The translations under genes were made by a program, and so were the position numbers. Below the pieces are notes generated by a model. That model made no database searches. It had not been told where the DNA came from and saw only the letters and a program-made list of their open reading frames with translations. DNA of 64,000 bases from contig DATJFQ010000025.1 in NCBI GenBank assembly GCA_035495555.1, positions 22,513 through 86,512 of the forward strand, given 5' to 3'. Every line of letters begins with the position of its first letter. Position 1 is the first letter of the stretch. This document shows positions 15,780 to 24,718 of this stretch, piece after piece. Source of the stretch: DATJFQ01 sp035495555. Lineage in GTDB: Bacteria > Acidobacteriota > Vicinamibacteria > Vicinamibacterales > 2-12-FULL-66-21.

Positions 15780-16955
15780 TTATCTCCGGCGCGTGCGCCT
15801 GGTGATCTGCATGCGGCGACGGTTCAACTCACGAAAGAACGGCTGGGGGGGAACGGCAGCTTCAGGCGCGAGCACGCCGCGCGCGGTGATCGTGCCGTCG
15901 AGCAGCATCTGCGCGGCTATGGACGGGGGCGCACCGGTATCGATGTCGACGCCAACGCCCCACTCCGGCATGCCGGGGACATGGCAGTCGAGCACGTCTT
16001 CGACGCGGCGGCCCGCGCGTGTACCGCTGAGGCGGACCCGTAGAATCTCGTACTCGTCTGGCGGCTCGTCGGCCTGGACCGGCGGGTGCCTCCTGAGCAA
16101 TGCCCGCAAGACGTCGCGAGGCGCTACCCGTCGCCCGCGTACGTCCACTTGCTCCCTGCTCGTCAGCCCGAGCGCAGTGAGCAATCGAAGCCGATCGGCC
16201 AGGCCGCCGGGAAACGCAATGCGGAAACTGACATCGCGCACCCCCTTGGCTCGGAACGACGCCGGGAGCGTCGCCAGCTCCGAGTGGATGGTGCAGGCGG
16301 GGTACTGCACGCCCACGGGCGGTGGAAAACGGACGCGCTGCGCATGGCTCAGAGGGTCGACGAATTGGAGGCGGCCTCCGGTAAAGATCGCTGCCGGCAG
16401 TGACGCCTCGTCGAGAACCGTTTCAATCGTGTACGAGGTCTGCAGCGGAGACGCCTCGGTCCGCCGGGCACGATCGATGGTGCCGACTGCGATGTGCATC
16501 TCGTCCACGCGATCGAGCCGATCGGCTCCCGCCCGCGCCATGACGTTCACGATGCCCGGCGCCGACCCGATGCCGCAGAGGGCCAGGAGCCCGGCAGAGC
16601 GGAACTCACGGTGCCGCTGGAGCTGTTCGCGCGTGACGTGAAACAGTCCCCCGAGGTCGCAGTAGTGGCTGCCCGCCGCGACCGCTGCATCCATCACCCG
16701 CATGTTCAGGCTGTGATGGCACGCGTTGATCGTGACCGCGCCACGCGCGAGTACACGACGCAAGGCTCGCGGTCTGGCGACGTCAGCCTCGAGAATGGTG
16801 ACGTGACGCCGCAACCCGACCATCGCACGGGTGGCCGCCGCGCCGTCGCGATCGACGACAACGATCTCCGTCGAAGCCGGCGCCGTTTCGGCGAGGTCGC
16901 GCACGATGATTCGGCCCATCGCGCCCCCGCCGCCCGCAACGACGATGCGGGACAT
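15780..16955 (-). CDS. Saccharopine dehydrogenase-like NAD(P) oxidoreductase
   Basis: 391 residues. The Rossmann loop VVAGGGGAMG is followed by DRDG at the end of strand two, NACHHSLNMRVMDAAVAAG and the family-typical GIGSAPGIVNVMA. These mark the LYS9 / carboxynorspermidine-dehydrogenase-like group, which forms or splits C-N bonds between an amino acid and an aldehyde or keto acid. Its start codon overlaps the stop of the upstream aldehyde dehydrogenase by one base (TGATG), so translation is coupled. With an aldehyde dehydrogenase on each side, a lysine or polyamine catabolic step giving an amino-semialdehyde is a fair inference. The C-terminus is Arg-rich. Confidence 0.8.
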   Translation of the reverse strand: MSRIVVAGGGGAMGRIIVRDLAETAPASTEIVVVDRDGAAATRAMVGLRRHVTILEADVARPRALRRVLARGAVTINACHHSLNMRVMDAAVAAGSHYCDLGGLFHVTREQLQRHREFRSAGLLALCGIGSAPGIVNVMARAGADRLDRVDEMHIAVGTIDRARRTEASPLQTSYTIETVLDEASLPAAIFTGGRLQFVDPLSHAQRVRFPPPVGVQYPACTIHSELATLPASFRAKGVRDVSFRIAFPGGLADRLRLLTALGLTSREQVDVRGRRVAPRDVLRALLRRHPPVQADEPPDEYEILRVRLSGTRAGRRVEDVLDCHVPGMPEWGVGVDIDTGAPPSIAAQMLLDGTITARGVLAPEAAVPPQPFFRELNRRRMQITRRTRRR

Positions 16956-18433
16956 CAGGACGGCAACTCGCCGCGCCGCTGCCGGTAGGGGAACCAGAAG
17001 CTCTTCTGCTCGGGGACGAAATCGAGGTGCACGTGCTTCGTCTCGCGGAACGCGTCGAGGCCCTCCTCACCAAGCTCGCGCCCCATCCCGCTCTTGCGCA
17101 TGCCGCCGAACGGGGCCGCGTCGTTGTCGGTCAGCGGGTCGTTGATCCAGAACGTCCCGGCCTTGATCTCCTGCATCGCCCGCATGGCCCACGTGAGGTT
17201 CTGTGTATAGATGTTCGCGCCCAGCGCGTACTCGGACGCCGATGCGACGGCGATCGCCTCGTCTGCGTCTTCGACCACCTGAATGGACGCCACGGGACCG
17301 AACACCTCCTCGCACACGACACGCTGCGACGGCGAGACGTGCGTGAGAACCGTCGGCGCGTAGAACCACCCCGGCCCGGCATCGAGCCGGCGTCCGCCTT
17401 CGAGGAGCCGCGCGCCCTCAGCAAGCGCGGTCGCGACCTGCTGCTCCACGCGCGTGCGCGCACGCTCCGAAATCAACGGACCGATATCCGTGTCCGGGTC
17501 CATGCCGTTCCCGACCTTCAACGTCCGCGTGTGAGCCAGGAACTGTTCTGTGAACCGATCCGCGATCGATCGCACGACGAGGATCCGCTTCGCGGACGTG
17601 CAGACCTGCCCGTTGTTCAAAAACCGCGCCCACGCGGCGCCGGGAACCGCCACGTCGAGGTCCGCGTCCTCGAAGACGATGAGCGGATCGATGCCGCCGA
17701 GTTCCAGGTTCACCCGCTTCAACTGCCCGGCCGCGCGTACCGCGATCCGCGTCCCGACGGCCGTCGATCCGGTGAAGGCAATGCACCGTACGTCGGGATC
17801 GTCGACCAGCGCTTCGCCGACCGCGGGGCCGCCGGTGGCCACGTTCACCGTCCCCGCTGGCAGATGCGCGAGGCACCGCTCCGCGAACCTCAGCGTCGCC
17901 AGCGGCGTCAGCTCCGACGGCTTGATCACGACAGTGTTGCCGGCCGCGAGCGCCGGAGCGATTTTCCAGACCAGCAGCAGCAGCGGATAGTTGAACGGGA
18001 CGATCGCGGCCACGACGCCGAGCGGTTCCTTGATCGTGAAGTTGACCTGGTGCTCGGCCGTGGGCGGAATCGAGGAGCCGTGGGAATTGCGCGCGATCTC
18101 CGCGTAGTACTGGAGGCACGCGGCGCACCACTCCACCTCGTCGAGGTTTTCGATCCGCGGCTTGCCGCCTTCGCGCGTCAGCAGCGCGGACATCTCCGCG
18201 CGATCCTCGCGCAGCAGGCCCGCCGCACTGTGCAGCAGCTTGCCGCGCTCGAGCGCCGGCATCCGAGCCCAATGACGGCTCGCCTCCGCCGCCGCTGCGC
18301 ACGCGCGCCGGACATCCTCGCCCGTCGCTTCGGCCACGTCATCCAGGGCTTCGAGCGTCGCTGGATTGACAATCGTACGACGATCGCTGCCGGCGGAGCG
18401 GCGCCATCCGCCCCCGATCCACAAATCAGGCAT
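16955..18433 (-). CDS. Aldehyde dehydrogenase, first gene of the operon
   Basis: About 492 residues from the ATG at 18433 (MPDLWIGGGWRRS). A TTG at 18457 would add eight residues, but that codon lies within a palindromic repeat arm. The family marks are IVPFNYPL, KPSELTP, NLELGGIDP (catalytic Glu), NNGQVCTSAKRI (catalytic Cys) and PFGGMRKSGMGRELG. NGQVCTSAKR is typical of succinate- or aminobutyraldehyde-type enzymes. It oxidises an aldehyde with NAD(P). It is only 30-45% like its downstream paralogue by eye, so the two probably act on different substrates or steps. Confidence 0.88.
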   Translation of the reverse strand: MPDLWIGGGWRRSAGSDRRTIVNPATLEALDDVAEATGEDVRRACAAAAEASRHWARMPALERGKLLHSAAGLLREDRAEMSALLTREGGKPRIENLDEVEWCAACLQYYAEIARNSHGSSIPPTAEHQVNFTIKEPLGVVAAIVPFNYPLLLLVWKIAPALAAGNTVVIKPSELTPLATLRFAERCLAHLPAGTVNVATGGPAVGEALVDDPDVRCIAFTGSTAVGTRIAVRAAGQLKRVNLELGGIDPLIVFEDADLDVAVPGAAWARFLNNGQVCTSAKRILVVRSIADRFTEQFLAHTRTLKVGNGMDPDTDIGPLISERARTRVEQQVATALAEGARLLEGGRRLDAGPGWFYAPTVLTHVSPSQRVVCEEVFGPVASIQVVEDADEAIAVASASEYALGANIYTQNLTWAMRAMQEIKAGTFWINDPLTDNDAAPFGGMRKSGMGRELGEEGLDAFRETKHVHLDFVPEQKSFWFPYRQRRGELPS

Positions 18434-18453
18434 GTGGTAGTCCAGAAATCGCG

Positions 18454-18555
18454 ACAACTACGCAACTACACAACTTCCAGCTACTCAAGGCATCAACTCT
18501 CAAATCGAGGACCTTGAGAAGTTGGTAGTTGTGTAGTTGTGAAGTTGTGTAGTTA
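18454..18555. repeat. ~100-bp palindromic element (family A)
   Basis: The left arm 18454-18490 and right arm 18512-18555 are inverted copies made of CAACTACGCAACTACACAACTTCC-like words. The block CAACTTCCARCTACTCRAGG and the loop bases after it also occur at 935-955, so the two loci are copies of one element. It sits between the aldehyde dehydrogenase start and the stop of the peptidase gene. Its right arm supplies the TAA of the peptidase. Confidence 0.9.
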
Positions 18556-19971
18556 TCTCTTTCTCCCTGCCGCCATCCCCTCCTCGGCCATCAGCTTTTC
18601 GATGGCGTCGGGATCCACGGGCACAAACGAAGACATGTTCTCGTACCCGGCCGGCGTGATGAGGAGCATGTCCTCGAGCCGGATGTAGACGCGATCGTCC
18701 GGGATCGTCAGAGCGGGCTCGATCGTGAACACCATCCCCGGCTTGTACTCCCCATCGAACCCCGCGGCGACATCGTGCGTCTCGAGGCCGACCATATGCC
18801 CGAGGCTCGCGCGGGGGTTGGAGATCCGCGAACGATAGCCGTCGACGAAGCGCGCCGCCGCCTCGCGGTTCTTTGGATTCGTGAACCGGTAGGACGTCAT
18901 CGCCGCGTCCATCTTCTTTACCGCGTCGGCGAGAATGTCCGTCGCCTTGCCGGGGCGAATGGACGTCATGATCGCCTGATAAAGCCTGACGTAAATGCCG
19001 TACAGCTCGCGTTGATCCGGGGAGAAGTGTCCGTTCGCCGGAAACATGCGGGTCACGTCCGACGTGTAGTACTGATAATCCGGCGCGTAATCGAACAGGA
19101 CGAGGTCACCGTCCTTCAATTGGGCCTGCGCCGCATGATAGTGCGGCCACGCCGCGTTCCTGCCCGCAGCGACGAGGGCGAAATAGGCCGGGCCGAAGGC
19201 GTTGTGCGACTTGAATACGTAGTCGCCGATAGCTTCGATCTCGTATTCGTACATGCCGGGATGCGCCGCACGCATCGCTTCCATCATCGCCAGTCCGGCG
19301 AGCCGAGACGATTCCCGGAGAAGCGCAATCTCGCGCGGACTCTTGATCGTCCGCATCGTGTCCAGGATTGGATCGAGGTTCTTGAACTCGACCCCCGGCG
19401 CCTTCTCACGGAGGCGCGTCATGAACCAGTCTTCCCGCGACGGCCGCTGATCCCACGGGTCCGCTTTGCGCGCGGCGGCGTGCGCGGCTTCCCGATCCGG
19501 CGTGCCCGCTTCCCCGGTCTCTCCGCGGAACGTCGTATAGACCGTCCGTCCCCCGAGCGTCGGCGTGACCTTCAGGAACTCGTCCCGAGGCGCCACATGC
19601 TCGATGCCGGTGAGGGCTTCCGCCTGCGCGCCTGGTCCGAGCAGCGGTCCTTCAGTGCGCTCCATCCGTTCGTTGGTCGGATTCAGGTAAAGCGTCGTCG
19701 TCTTCGACTTGCCGTCAATCGTCAGGATCGCGCGGGGAGTCTCGACGCCGGTGAGGTAGTAGAACTGGGTGCTCTGGCGGAATTTCTCGTAGGCCGCTGT
19801 CTCGGTCGCGCCTTGCATGACGACGATGCCGTCACCGATCTGCTCCATCACGCGGGCGCGCCGCGCGGCGAATTCCTCCTTGGGCATCGCGGTGGTGAAG
19901 AGGGGCGGCTGCGCCGCAAGACTGATGGTGAGGAGCGCGGCAGATACCGACGCGCAGAAGAGGGTTTTCAT
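18553..19971 (-). CDS. Exported Xaa-Pro aminopeptidase-like M24 metallopeptidase
   Basis: 472 residues. A signal peptide (SAALLTISLAAQ) comes first. An aminopeptidase-P N-terminal domain (QFYYLTGVETPRA) follows, then the pita-bread M24 domain from about residue 200. Metal ligands are visible in FDYAPDYQYYTSDVTR, LGHMVGLETHD, FTIEPAL and RLEDMLL. It removes N-terminal residues ahead of proline, probably in the periplasm on imported peptides. The start is the ATG ahead of the signal peptide; an upstream ATG at 20016 would bury that signal. Confidence 0.9.
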   Translation of the reverse strand: MKTLFCASVSAALLTISLAAQPPLFTTAMPKEEFAARRARVMEQIGDGIVVMQGATETAAYEKFRQSTQFYYLTGVETPRAILTIDGKSKTTTLYLNPTNERMERTEGPLLGPGAQAEALTGIEHVAPRDEFLKVTPTLGGRTVYTTFRGETGEAGTPDREAAHAAARKADPWDQRPSREDWFMTRLREKAPGVEFKNLDPILDTMRTIKSPREIALLRESSRLAGLAMMEAMRAAHPGMYEYEIEAIGDYVFKSHNAFGPAYFALVAAGRNAAWPHYHAAQAQLKDGDLVLFDYAPDYQYYTSDVTRMFPANGHFSPDQRELYGIYVRLYQAIMTSIRPGKATDILADAVKKMDAAMTSYRFTNPKNREAAARFVDGYRSRISNPRASLGHMVGLETHDVAAGFDGEYKPGMVFTIEPALTIPDDRVYIRLEDMLLITPAGYENMSSFVPVDPDAIEKLMAEEGMAAGRKR

Positions 19972-20011
19972 AGCGGCCCGATTGTACAGCCGCTCAGCCA
20001 GGGCGCTCGGG

Positions 20012-20109
20012 ATCAACTACGCAATCTCGCACCGACCAACTACGCAAGCACCATCAGGCCGATTGGGGGCACCTTGAGTAGTTGGTCGTTGCGTAATTGT
20101 GTAGTTGAG
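20012..20109. repeat. Palindromic element (family A, divergent copy)
   Basis: The arms 20012-20048 and 20073-20109 pair almost end to end (CAACTACGCAA words against GTTGCGTAATTGTGTAGTTG) around a 24-base GC-rich loop. The right arm begins CTTGAG..GTTGG as at 18.5 kb. It lies between two minus-strand genes, upstream of the peptidase and downstream of the small membrane protein. Confidence 0.88.
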
Positions 20110-20115
20110 AGCGCC

Positions 20116-20331
20116 TTACACCTTCGCCCGCCCGCCCGCGACGAGCAGGACGACGCCGGCGGCCACTGCTATTCCGCCGAAGATCGGCGGCAGCGGGATC
20201 GTGTGGTGCTCCTGTCGTTCCGCCTGAATGGGGCCGATATCCACGACCTTCTTGTTCTGGGTCCAGCTGATGCCCCCGAACGCCAAAGCGATCAGCCCGA
20301 CGACGATGAGCACGATGCCAAGGATTTTCAT
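20116..20331 (-). CDS. Small two-helix membrane protein (DUF3185-like)
   Basis: 71 residues. TM helix 1 is ILGIVLIVVGLIALAFGGI, followed by a loop SWTQNKKVVDIGPIQAERQEHHTIPLPP, and TM helix 2 is IFGGIAVAAGVVLLVAG. This arrangement and the loop match a small conserved family of unknown function (DUF3185, by memory of its pattern). The ATG at 20331 was chosen because the upstream extension is hydrophilic and overlaps the kinase promoter region. The 32 bp to the divergent kinase must hold both starts. Confidence 0.75.
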   Translation of the reverse strand: MKILGIVLIVVGLIALAFGGISWTQNKKVVDIGPIQAERQEHHTIPLPPIFGGIAVAAGVVLLVAGGRAKV

Positions 20332-20363
20332 GGATTCTCTTCGTGCAATGCCTCTGCCATAAA

Positions 20364-21854
20364 ATGCCGACATTGCGAATCCTGACGCTCGACATCGGGA
20401 CATCTTCCGTCCGGGCGACGGTTTACAGCGAGCACCTGCGCCCGGTCGGGCCGGCGGCGCAGGTCCGGTATCAATGGCATGTCGCGACGGACGGCGCGGT
20501 CGATCTGCCGGCCGTACGCCTCGAACGTGTGGTGCTGAAGGCCATTGATGGAGCGCTCGCTACCCATCGGGGAGCCATCGACGTCGTCGCCACGTCCGCG
20601 TTCTGGCACAGCCTCATGGGGGTCGATGGAGAAGGCCGAGCGGTCACGGCGGTGCTGCCCTGGACGGATACGCGCGCGTCGGCGGAGGCGACCGGGCTTC
20701 GCGAGCGCCTGGACGAAGCCGCCATTCACGCGCGAACCGGCTGCCGGCTTCATCCCACTTACTGGCCGGCGCGGCTCCGGTGGTTCAAGTCTCACGATCC
20801 CGGAGCGTTCGCGCGCGTGCGGCGCTGGACGTCTTTCCCGGCGTATTTGCAGGGCCGCTGGCTCGGACGCCCGGACGAAAGCGTGTCGCAGGCGTCGGGG
20901 ACCGGCATGCTGGCCGCCGGCACATGGGATGCGGAGCTGTGCCGGGCGTGCGGTGTCGAACCGCGGGATCTGGGCGAGGTGATCGACGTCGATGCGCGCC
21001 ACGGTGAACTGCTCGGACAATGGGCACATCGCTGGCCGGCATTGAAGCAGGCGCGCTGGATCCCCGCGCTTGGCGACGGCGCGTTGAACAATGTCGGCGC
21101 GGGGTGCGTCGACGGGACGCGCGCGGCGGTGATGATTGGAACGTCGGGTGCCCTGCGCCTCGCGTGGCGAACCGGCACGACGCCTGCGGTCCCGCCGTCG
21201 TTGTGGCGCTACTGGATCGATCGGGAGCGCGTCATCGTCGGCGGAGCGTTGAGCAACGGCGGCAACCTGGTCGCGTGGCTGCGCGACACCCTGGATATCG
21301 CGATCGATCGGAAACTCGATGCGAAGCTCGCCCGCGTCCCGCCCGACGCGCACGGACTGACGGTGGTGCCGTTTCTCGCGGGAGAGCGAAGCCCGGACTA
21401 TCGTCCCGATGCGTACGCGGTGTTCGCCGGGTTACGACTCGCGACCACGCGGTACGACATCGTCCGCGCTGCTCTCGAGGCTGTGGCGTACCGGTTCCTG
21501 GCCATCTTCAAGGATCTCGAAGCAATGACCCGCGTCACACAGATCGTCGCAACGGGAACGGCGCTGCAATCCTCCGCCGTGTGGGTACAGATCCTCGCGG
21601 ACGTGCTCGGACGGCCGATCACGCTTCCCGCTGAAGGAGAGCTCACCAGCCGCGGCGCCGCGATCGTCGCGATGGAGCAGCTTGGCGCGAAGCGCGCCGC
21701 ACGGCCGCTTCGCATCGCGAAGACGTTCACACCCGATGGCCGTGCGCACGAGATCTACCGCGCGGCAGCCGCTCGCCAGCAGGAGCTCATAGAGAGGCTC
21801 GAGAATCGCGAACGCATGTCAACTCCCAAAGGGCAATTGCGAACTCCCAAGTGA
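20364..21854 (+). CDS. FGGY-family carbohydrate kinase (gluconokinase-like)
   Basis: 496 residues, normal for the family. It has the N-terminal phosphate loop LTLDIGTSSVRA, the substrate segment WHSLMGVD and PWTDTRA, the second ATP site IGTSGALR, and FLAGERSPDY, which is frequent in gluconokinase and xylulokinase relatives. It phosphorylates a sugar or sugar acid with ATP. Gluconate is the best guess, but no sugar transporter or dehydrogenase is adjacent. The last dozen residues (MSTPKGQLRTPK) are encoded by the left arm of a TTGGGAG-type repeat, so the tail is not a conserved part. Confidence 0.88.
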   Translation: MPTLRILTLDIGTSSVRATVYSEHLRPVGPAAQVRYQWHVATDGAVDLPAVRLERVVLKAIDGALATHRGAIDVVATSAFWHSLMGVDGEGRAVTAVLPWTDTRASAEATGLRERLDEAAIHARTGCRLHPTYWPARLRWFKSHDPGAFARVRRWTSFPAYLQGRWLGRPDESVSQASGTGMLAAGTWDAELCRACGVEPRDLGEVIDVDARHGELLGQWAHRWPALKQARWIPALGDGALNNVGAGCVDGTRAAVMIGTSGALRLAWRTGTTPAVPPSLWRYWIDRERVIVGGALSNGGNLVAWLRDTLDIAIDRKLDAKLARVPPDAHGLTVVPFLAGERSPDYRPDAYAVFAGLRLATTRYDIVRAALEAVAYRFLAIFKDLEAMTRVTQIVATGTALQSSAVWVQILADVLGRPITLPAEGELTSRGAAIVAMEQLGAKRAARPLRIAKTFTPDGRAHEIYRAAAARQQELIERLENRERMSTPKGQLRTPK

Positions 21855-21996
21855 AATAGAGCCAGCGAATCAACGCTCACGAAGGATCTCGCCGAGAACG
21901 CGGAGAAACGCGGAGGACGGAGAGAGACGCCGCCCCTGCTCACAGGTGGGTTCGGGAATTGAAAGTTGGGATTTGGAAATTGGGAATTGGGAGTTA
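21818..21996. repeat. Opposed TTGGGNN arrays with a purine-rich centre (family B)
   Basis: The left arm (21818-21851, AACTCCC words) lies in the 3' end of the kinase gene. The right arm (21949-21996, TTGGGAATTGGGAGTT) lies just before the PBP stop codon. The ~95 bases between are purine-rich, with repeated ACGCGGAG-like words. The kinase and PBP genes converge here. Folding would bring the two stop codons close together. Confidence 0.8.
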
Positions 21997-22004
21997 TCAC
22001 GCCT

Positions 22005-24014
22005 TCATCTGAAGATCCCCTTCAGCTTCTTCCCGAACGCGGACAAAAAACCCTGAACCGCGCGACGGATCTGCTGCTTGACCGTTCCCTGATGGATCGG
22101 GCACAGACGCGTGGGGATGTCGTCGCCCTGCTTGAAATACTCGGTGTAGACCGGGCACTCCTGCACCGGCTTCAGGTACGAGACGCTGCACAACTGCACT
22201 TCCTCGAGCCCGTCAGGCTCTTCGAACGCTGCCGGGGATCGGCGGCGCGAGGCGGCCTTCATGAAATCGGCCCAGACCGGCAGCGCGTATCGCGCACCGT
22301 AGGCCTCGCGGCCGATCGTCGCCGGCTGATCGAGTCCGACCCACACGCCGGTGACGATCGACGTCGAGAAGCCGACGAACCACGCATCCTTGAAGTCGTC
22401 GGTCGTTCCGGTCTTTCCCCCGACGGGAAACCGGATGCCGTACGCGGTTCTCGCAGCGCTGCCCGTCCCCCGTTCGACGACGTCCTGGAGCATAGACACC
22501 ATCTGGAACGCCACCTGCTCAGAGATGACGCGCTGCCCCTGCACGGGATCGGAATACGCGACTGCCCCGTCGGCGTCGAGCACCTTCGTAATGCCGCGCG
22601 GCTGAACAGACAGGCCGCCGTTGGGGAACACCGAATACGCCGTGGTCAGCTCGAGCGGGGTCACGAGGCCGGTGCCGAGCGAGAGCGATGGCACGTCGGG
22701 CAGATCGTGCAGGCCGACGTCTGACGCGAGGCGCAGGACCGGACCGGTCCCCACCTTCTCCTGCAGCAGCGTCGCCGCCCGGTTGTTCGATTCGAGCAGC
22801 GCCGCGCGCAGCGTCAACTGATCCACGGTCTCGCCGCCGGAGTTTCGGGGGGCCCATTCATCAGGCCCCTGCGGTTTCATCGAGTCCAGGCCGGAGAGCA
22901 CGCTGACGGGAGAAAATCCGTGGCTCAACGCGACCGCATACAGGAATGGCTTGAACGCCGAGCCCGGTTGGCGACGGCTGCGCCATGCGCGGTTGAACTG
23001 CGATTCGCGGAAATCGCGCCCGCCAACCATCGCCAGAATGTCGCCGGTCGCCGGATCGACGGCAACCAATGCAATCTGCAGGTTCGGATTTCCGAACCGC
23101 CGCGTCCAGCTGCTGACCGTCCGTTCCGCCGCTTCCTGCAGCTCTGGAACGAACGTCGTCCGTACCTGCCACTCAGGCGGATGATCGCCGCCGAACCGAT
23201 CGCGGAACTGCTGCCGCAGGAATTCCTTCGCGTAACCCCACTGCGCTTCGGTTGCTCCGGGATACGGCCGGATCCGGATGCGCGCTTTTCGCGCCGCCTC
23301 CTCCTGCGCGGGAGTGATGTAGCCTTCTTCACGCATCCGCTGCAGGACAACGTGGCTCCGCTGGATTGCGCCGTCCAGGTTCGACCAGGGCGACAGCGCC
23401 GAGGGGGCCCGAATCAAGCCGGCAATCAGCGCCGCTTCAGGCAACGTGACGCCGCTCGCGCTCCGTCCGAACAGGTTGCGCGACATCGTCTCGACGCCGT
23501 ACACACCGCCGCTGAGATACACGCGGTTCAGATACAGCTCCAGGATCTGCTTCTTCGTCAGTTCCTGCTCCAGCAGCAACGCGAGAACGGCTTCCTGCGC
23601 TTTCCGTCCGAGCGTCTTCTTGTTCGACAGGAACAGGGTGCGCGCGAGCTGCTGCGTCAGCGTGCTGCCGCCTTCCATGCGTCCGCCGCCGCGCGCGTCG
23701 CGATATATCGCGCGCGCCGTTCCGAGCGGATCGATCCCGAAGTGGTGATAGAACCGATGGTCCTCGACCGCGACGACGGCGTGCTGCAGATCGGGCGCGA
23801 TCCCGCTCAGGTCCACATCACGCCGCTGCTCGTCCATGCGGAACCACGGCCGCCCGTCCGCTGAGTAGAACCACGTGTCGCCGACGCCGCGCCGCAACTT
23901 GTATACGGCCCACCCGTGTCGCATCGTCCAGACGACGGTGATTGCGGTGACGATGACGAGGCACGCGAAGAAGACCGCGGCCGCGCGGTCTCGGAACCCT
24001 GCGGGCAGCTTCAC
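22005..24014 (-). CDS. Class A penicillin-binding protein (transglycosylase/transpeptidase)
   Basis: 669 residues. One N-terminal TM segment (AAAVFFACLVIVTAITVVW) is followed by a GT51 transglycosylase with EDHRFYHHFGID and GGSTLTQQLART. The transpeptidase has active-site GSAFKPF (S-x-x-K), SNN and KTGTTDD. It polymerises and cross-links peptidoglycan on the periplasmic face. The tail beyond KTG is short, with four Cys in LCSVSYLKPVQECP and RLCPIHQG. The GTG start overlaps the stop of the phosphatidylcholine synthase gene (GTGA), so the two are translationally coupled. This is an unusual pairing of wall and membrane synthesis. Confidence 0.93.
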   Translation of the reverse strand: MKLPAGFRDRAAAVFFACLVIVTAITVVWTMRHGWAVYKLRRGVGDTWFYSADGRPWFRMDEQRRDVDLSGIAPDLQHAVVAVEDHRFYHHFGIDPLGTARAIYRDARGGGRMEGGSTLTQQLARTLFLSNKKTLGRKAQEAVLALLLEQELTKKQILELYLNRVYLSGGVYGVETMSRNLFGRSASGVTLPEAALIAGLIRAPSALSPWSNLDGAIQRSHVVLQRMREEGYITPAQEEAARKARIRIRPYPGATEAQWGYAKEFLRQQFRDRFGGDHPPEWQVRTTFVPELQEAAERTVSSWTRRFGNPNLQIALVAVDPATGDILAMVGGRDFRESQFNRAWRSRRQPGSAFKPFLYAVALSHGFSPVSVLSGLDSMKPQGPDEWAPRNSGGETVDQLTLRAALLESNNRAATLLQEKVGTGPVLRLASDVGLHDLPDVPSLSLGTGLVTPLELTTAYSVFPNGGLSVQPRGITKVLDADGAVAYSDPVQGQRVISEQVAFQMVSMLQDVVERGTGSAARTAYGIRFPVGGKTGTTDDFKDAWFVGFSTSIVTGVWVGLDQPATIGREAYGARYALPVWADFMKAASRRRSPAAFEEPDGLEEVQLCSVSYLKPVQECPVYTEYFKQGDDIPTRLCPIHQGTVKQQIRRAVQGFLSAFGKKLKGIFR

Positions 24015-24718
24015 GCCGTCCGCCTGATCTGGAGCACGACAGAGAGCACGAAATAATAGACGGGGAAAAACAGGGAGAGGATCGCAAGCGTCGTCGCGCG
24101 TGCGGGCAGCATCCAGATCATCGCGGCAACGGCAACCGCCCACAGCGCGCTCAACGCCAGCGTGGTTCGCATCAGTGTGGGCGTGCGCGACGGGTACACG
24201 TAACCGATGCGCACGAAAATCAGCGCGCACAACCCGACGAGTACTGCCGCCGTCACGGCCGGCCCGGCACCCATTACGTAAAGATACAGGACGACGATGT
24301 TCCAGTACGACGGGAAGCCGGTGAAAAAATGATCCGCGGTCTTCGCGTCGGGCGTCACGAAACCGTAGAGGCTGCACACGAGCACGGCGCCGCCGATCAC
24401 GACGGCAACCGGCGCCGACAGCATCCGGAACTGGAGCACGATGATCATCGGCAGCACCACGAAGGTGACGTAATCGACGAGGTCGTCTATGCGCGCACCG
24501 TCGATCTGGGGGAGCACCTCTTTGACCCGTGCGCGTCGCGCCAGCAGGCCGTCGGTCGCATCCACGAGCGTCGCGACGAACATCGCGACAAAAGCCAGCC
24601 GGATGTTCAACGCGAGCGCCGCGGCAATCCCCGCAAATCCGATCGCCGCGCCGCTGGCGGTATACAGGTGGACCAGCCACGCCCCGATACGGCCGCGCTT
24701 GGCGGTTTCCGCCGTCAT
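24011..24718 (-). CDS. pcs: Phosphatidylcholine synthase (CDP-alcohol phosphatidyltransferase)
   Basis: 235 residues, the size of bacterial Pcs. It begins with the Pcs-like AWLVHLYTASGA and carries the CDP-alcohol motif as DGLLARRARVKEVLPQIDGARIDDLVD (D-G-x2-A-R, G-x3-D-x3-D). It also has FTGFPSYWN and PSRTPTLM, which are typical of the choline-using branch. Six or more membrane helices are evident. The reaction is CDP-diacylglycerol plus choline to phosphatidylcholine and CMP in the inner membrane. The ATG at 24718 was preferred; a longer frame upstream is hydrophilic and covers the ftsH promoter region. Confidence 0.85.
   Translation of the reverse strand: MTAETAKRGRIGAWLVHLYTASGAAIGFAGIAAALALNIRLAFVAMFVATLVDATDGLLARRARVKEVLPQIDGARIDDLVDYVTFVVLPMIIVLQFRMLSAPVAVVIGGAVLVCSLYGFVTPDAKTADHFFTGFPSYWNIVVLYLYVMGAGPAVTAAVLVGLCALIFVRIGYVYPSRTPTLMRTTLALSALWAVAVAAMIWMLPARATTLAILSLFFPVYYFVLSVVLQIRRTA

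Noticed and set aside
20328..21353. Long antisense open frame opposite the FGGY kinase, and similar ones opposite the debranching enzyme, Lhr, DEAD-box helicase and S9 peptidase genes
   Set aside because: They are Arg/Asp/His-rich mirror frames caused by high G+C. The opposite frames contain clear catalytic motifs.
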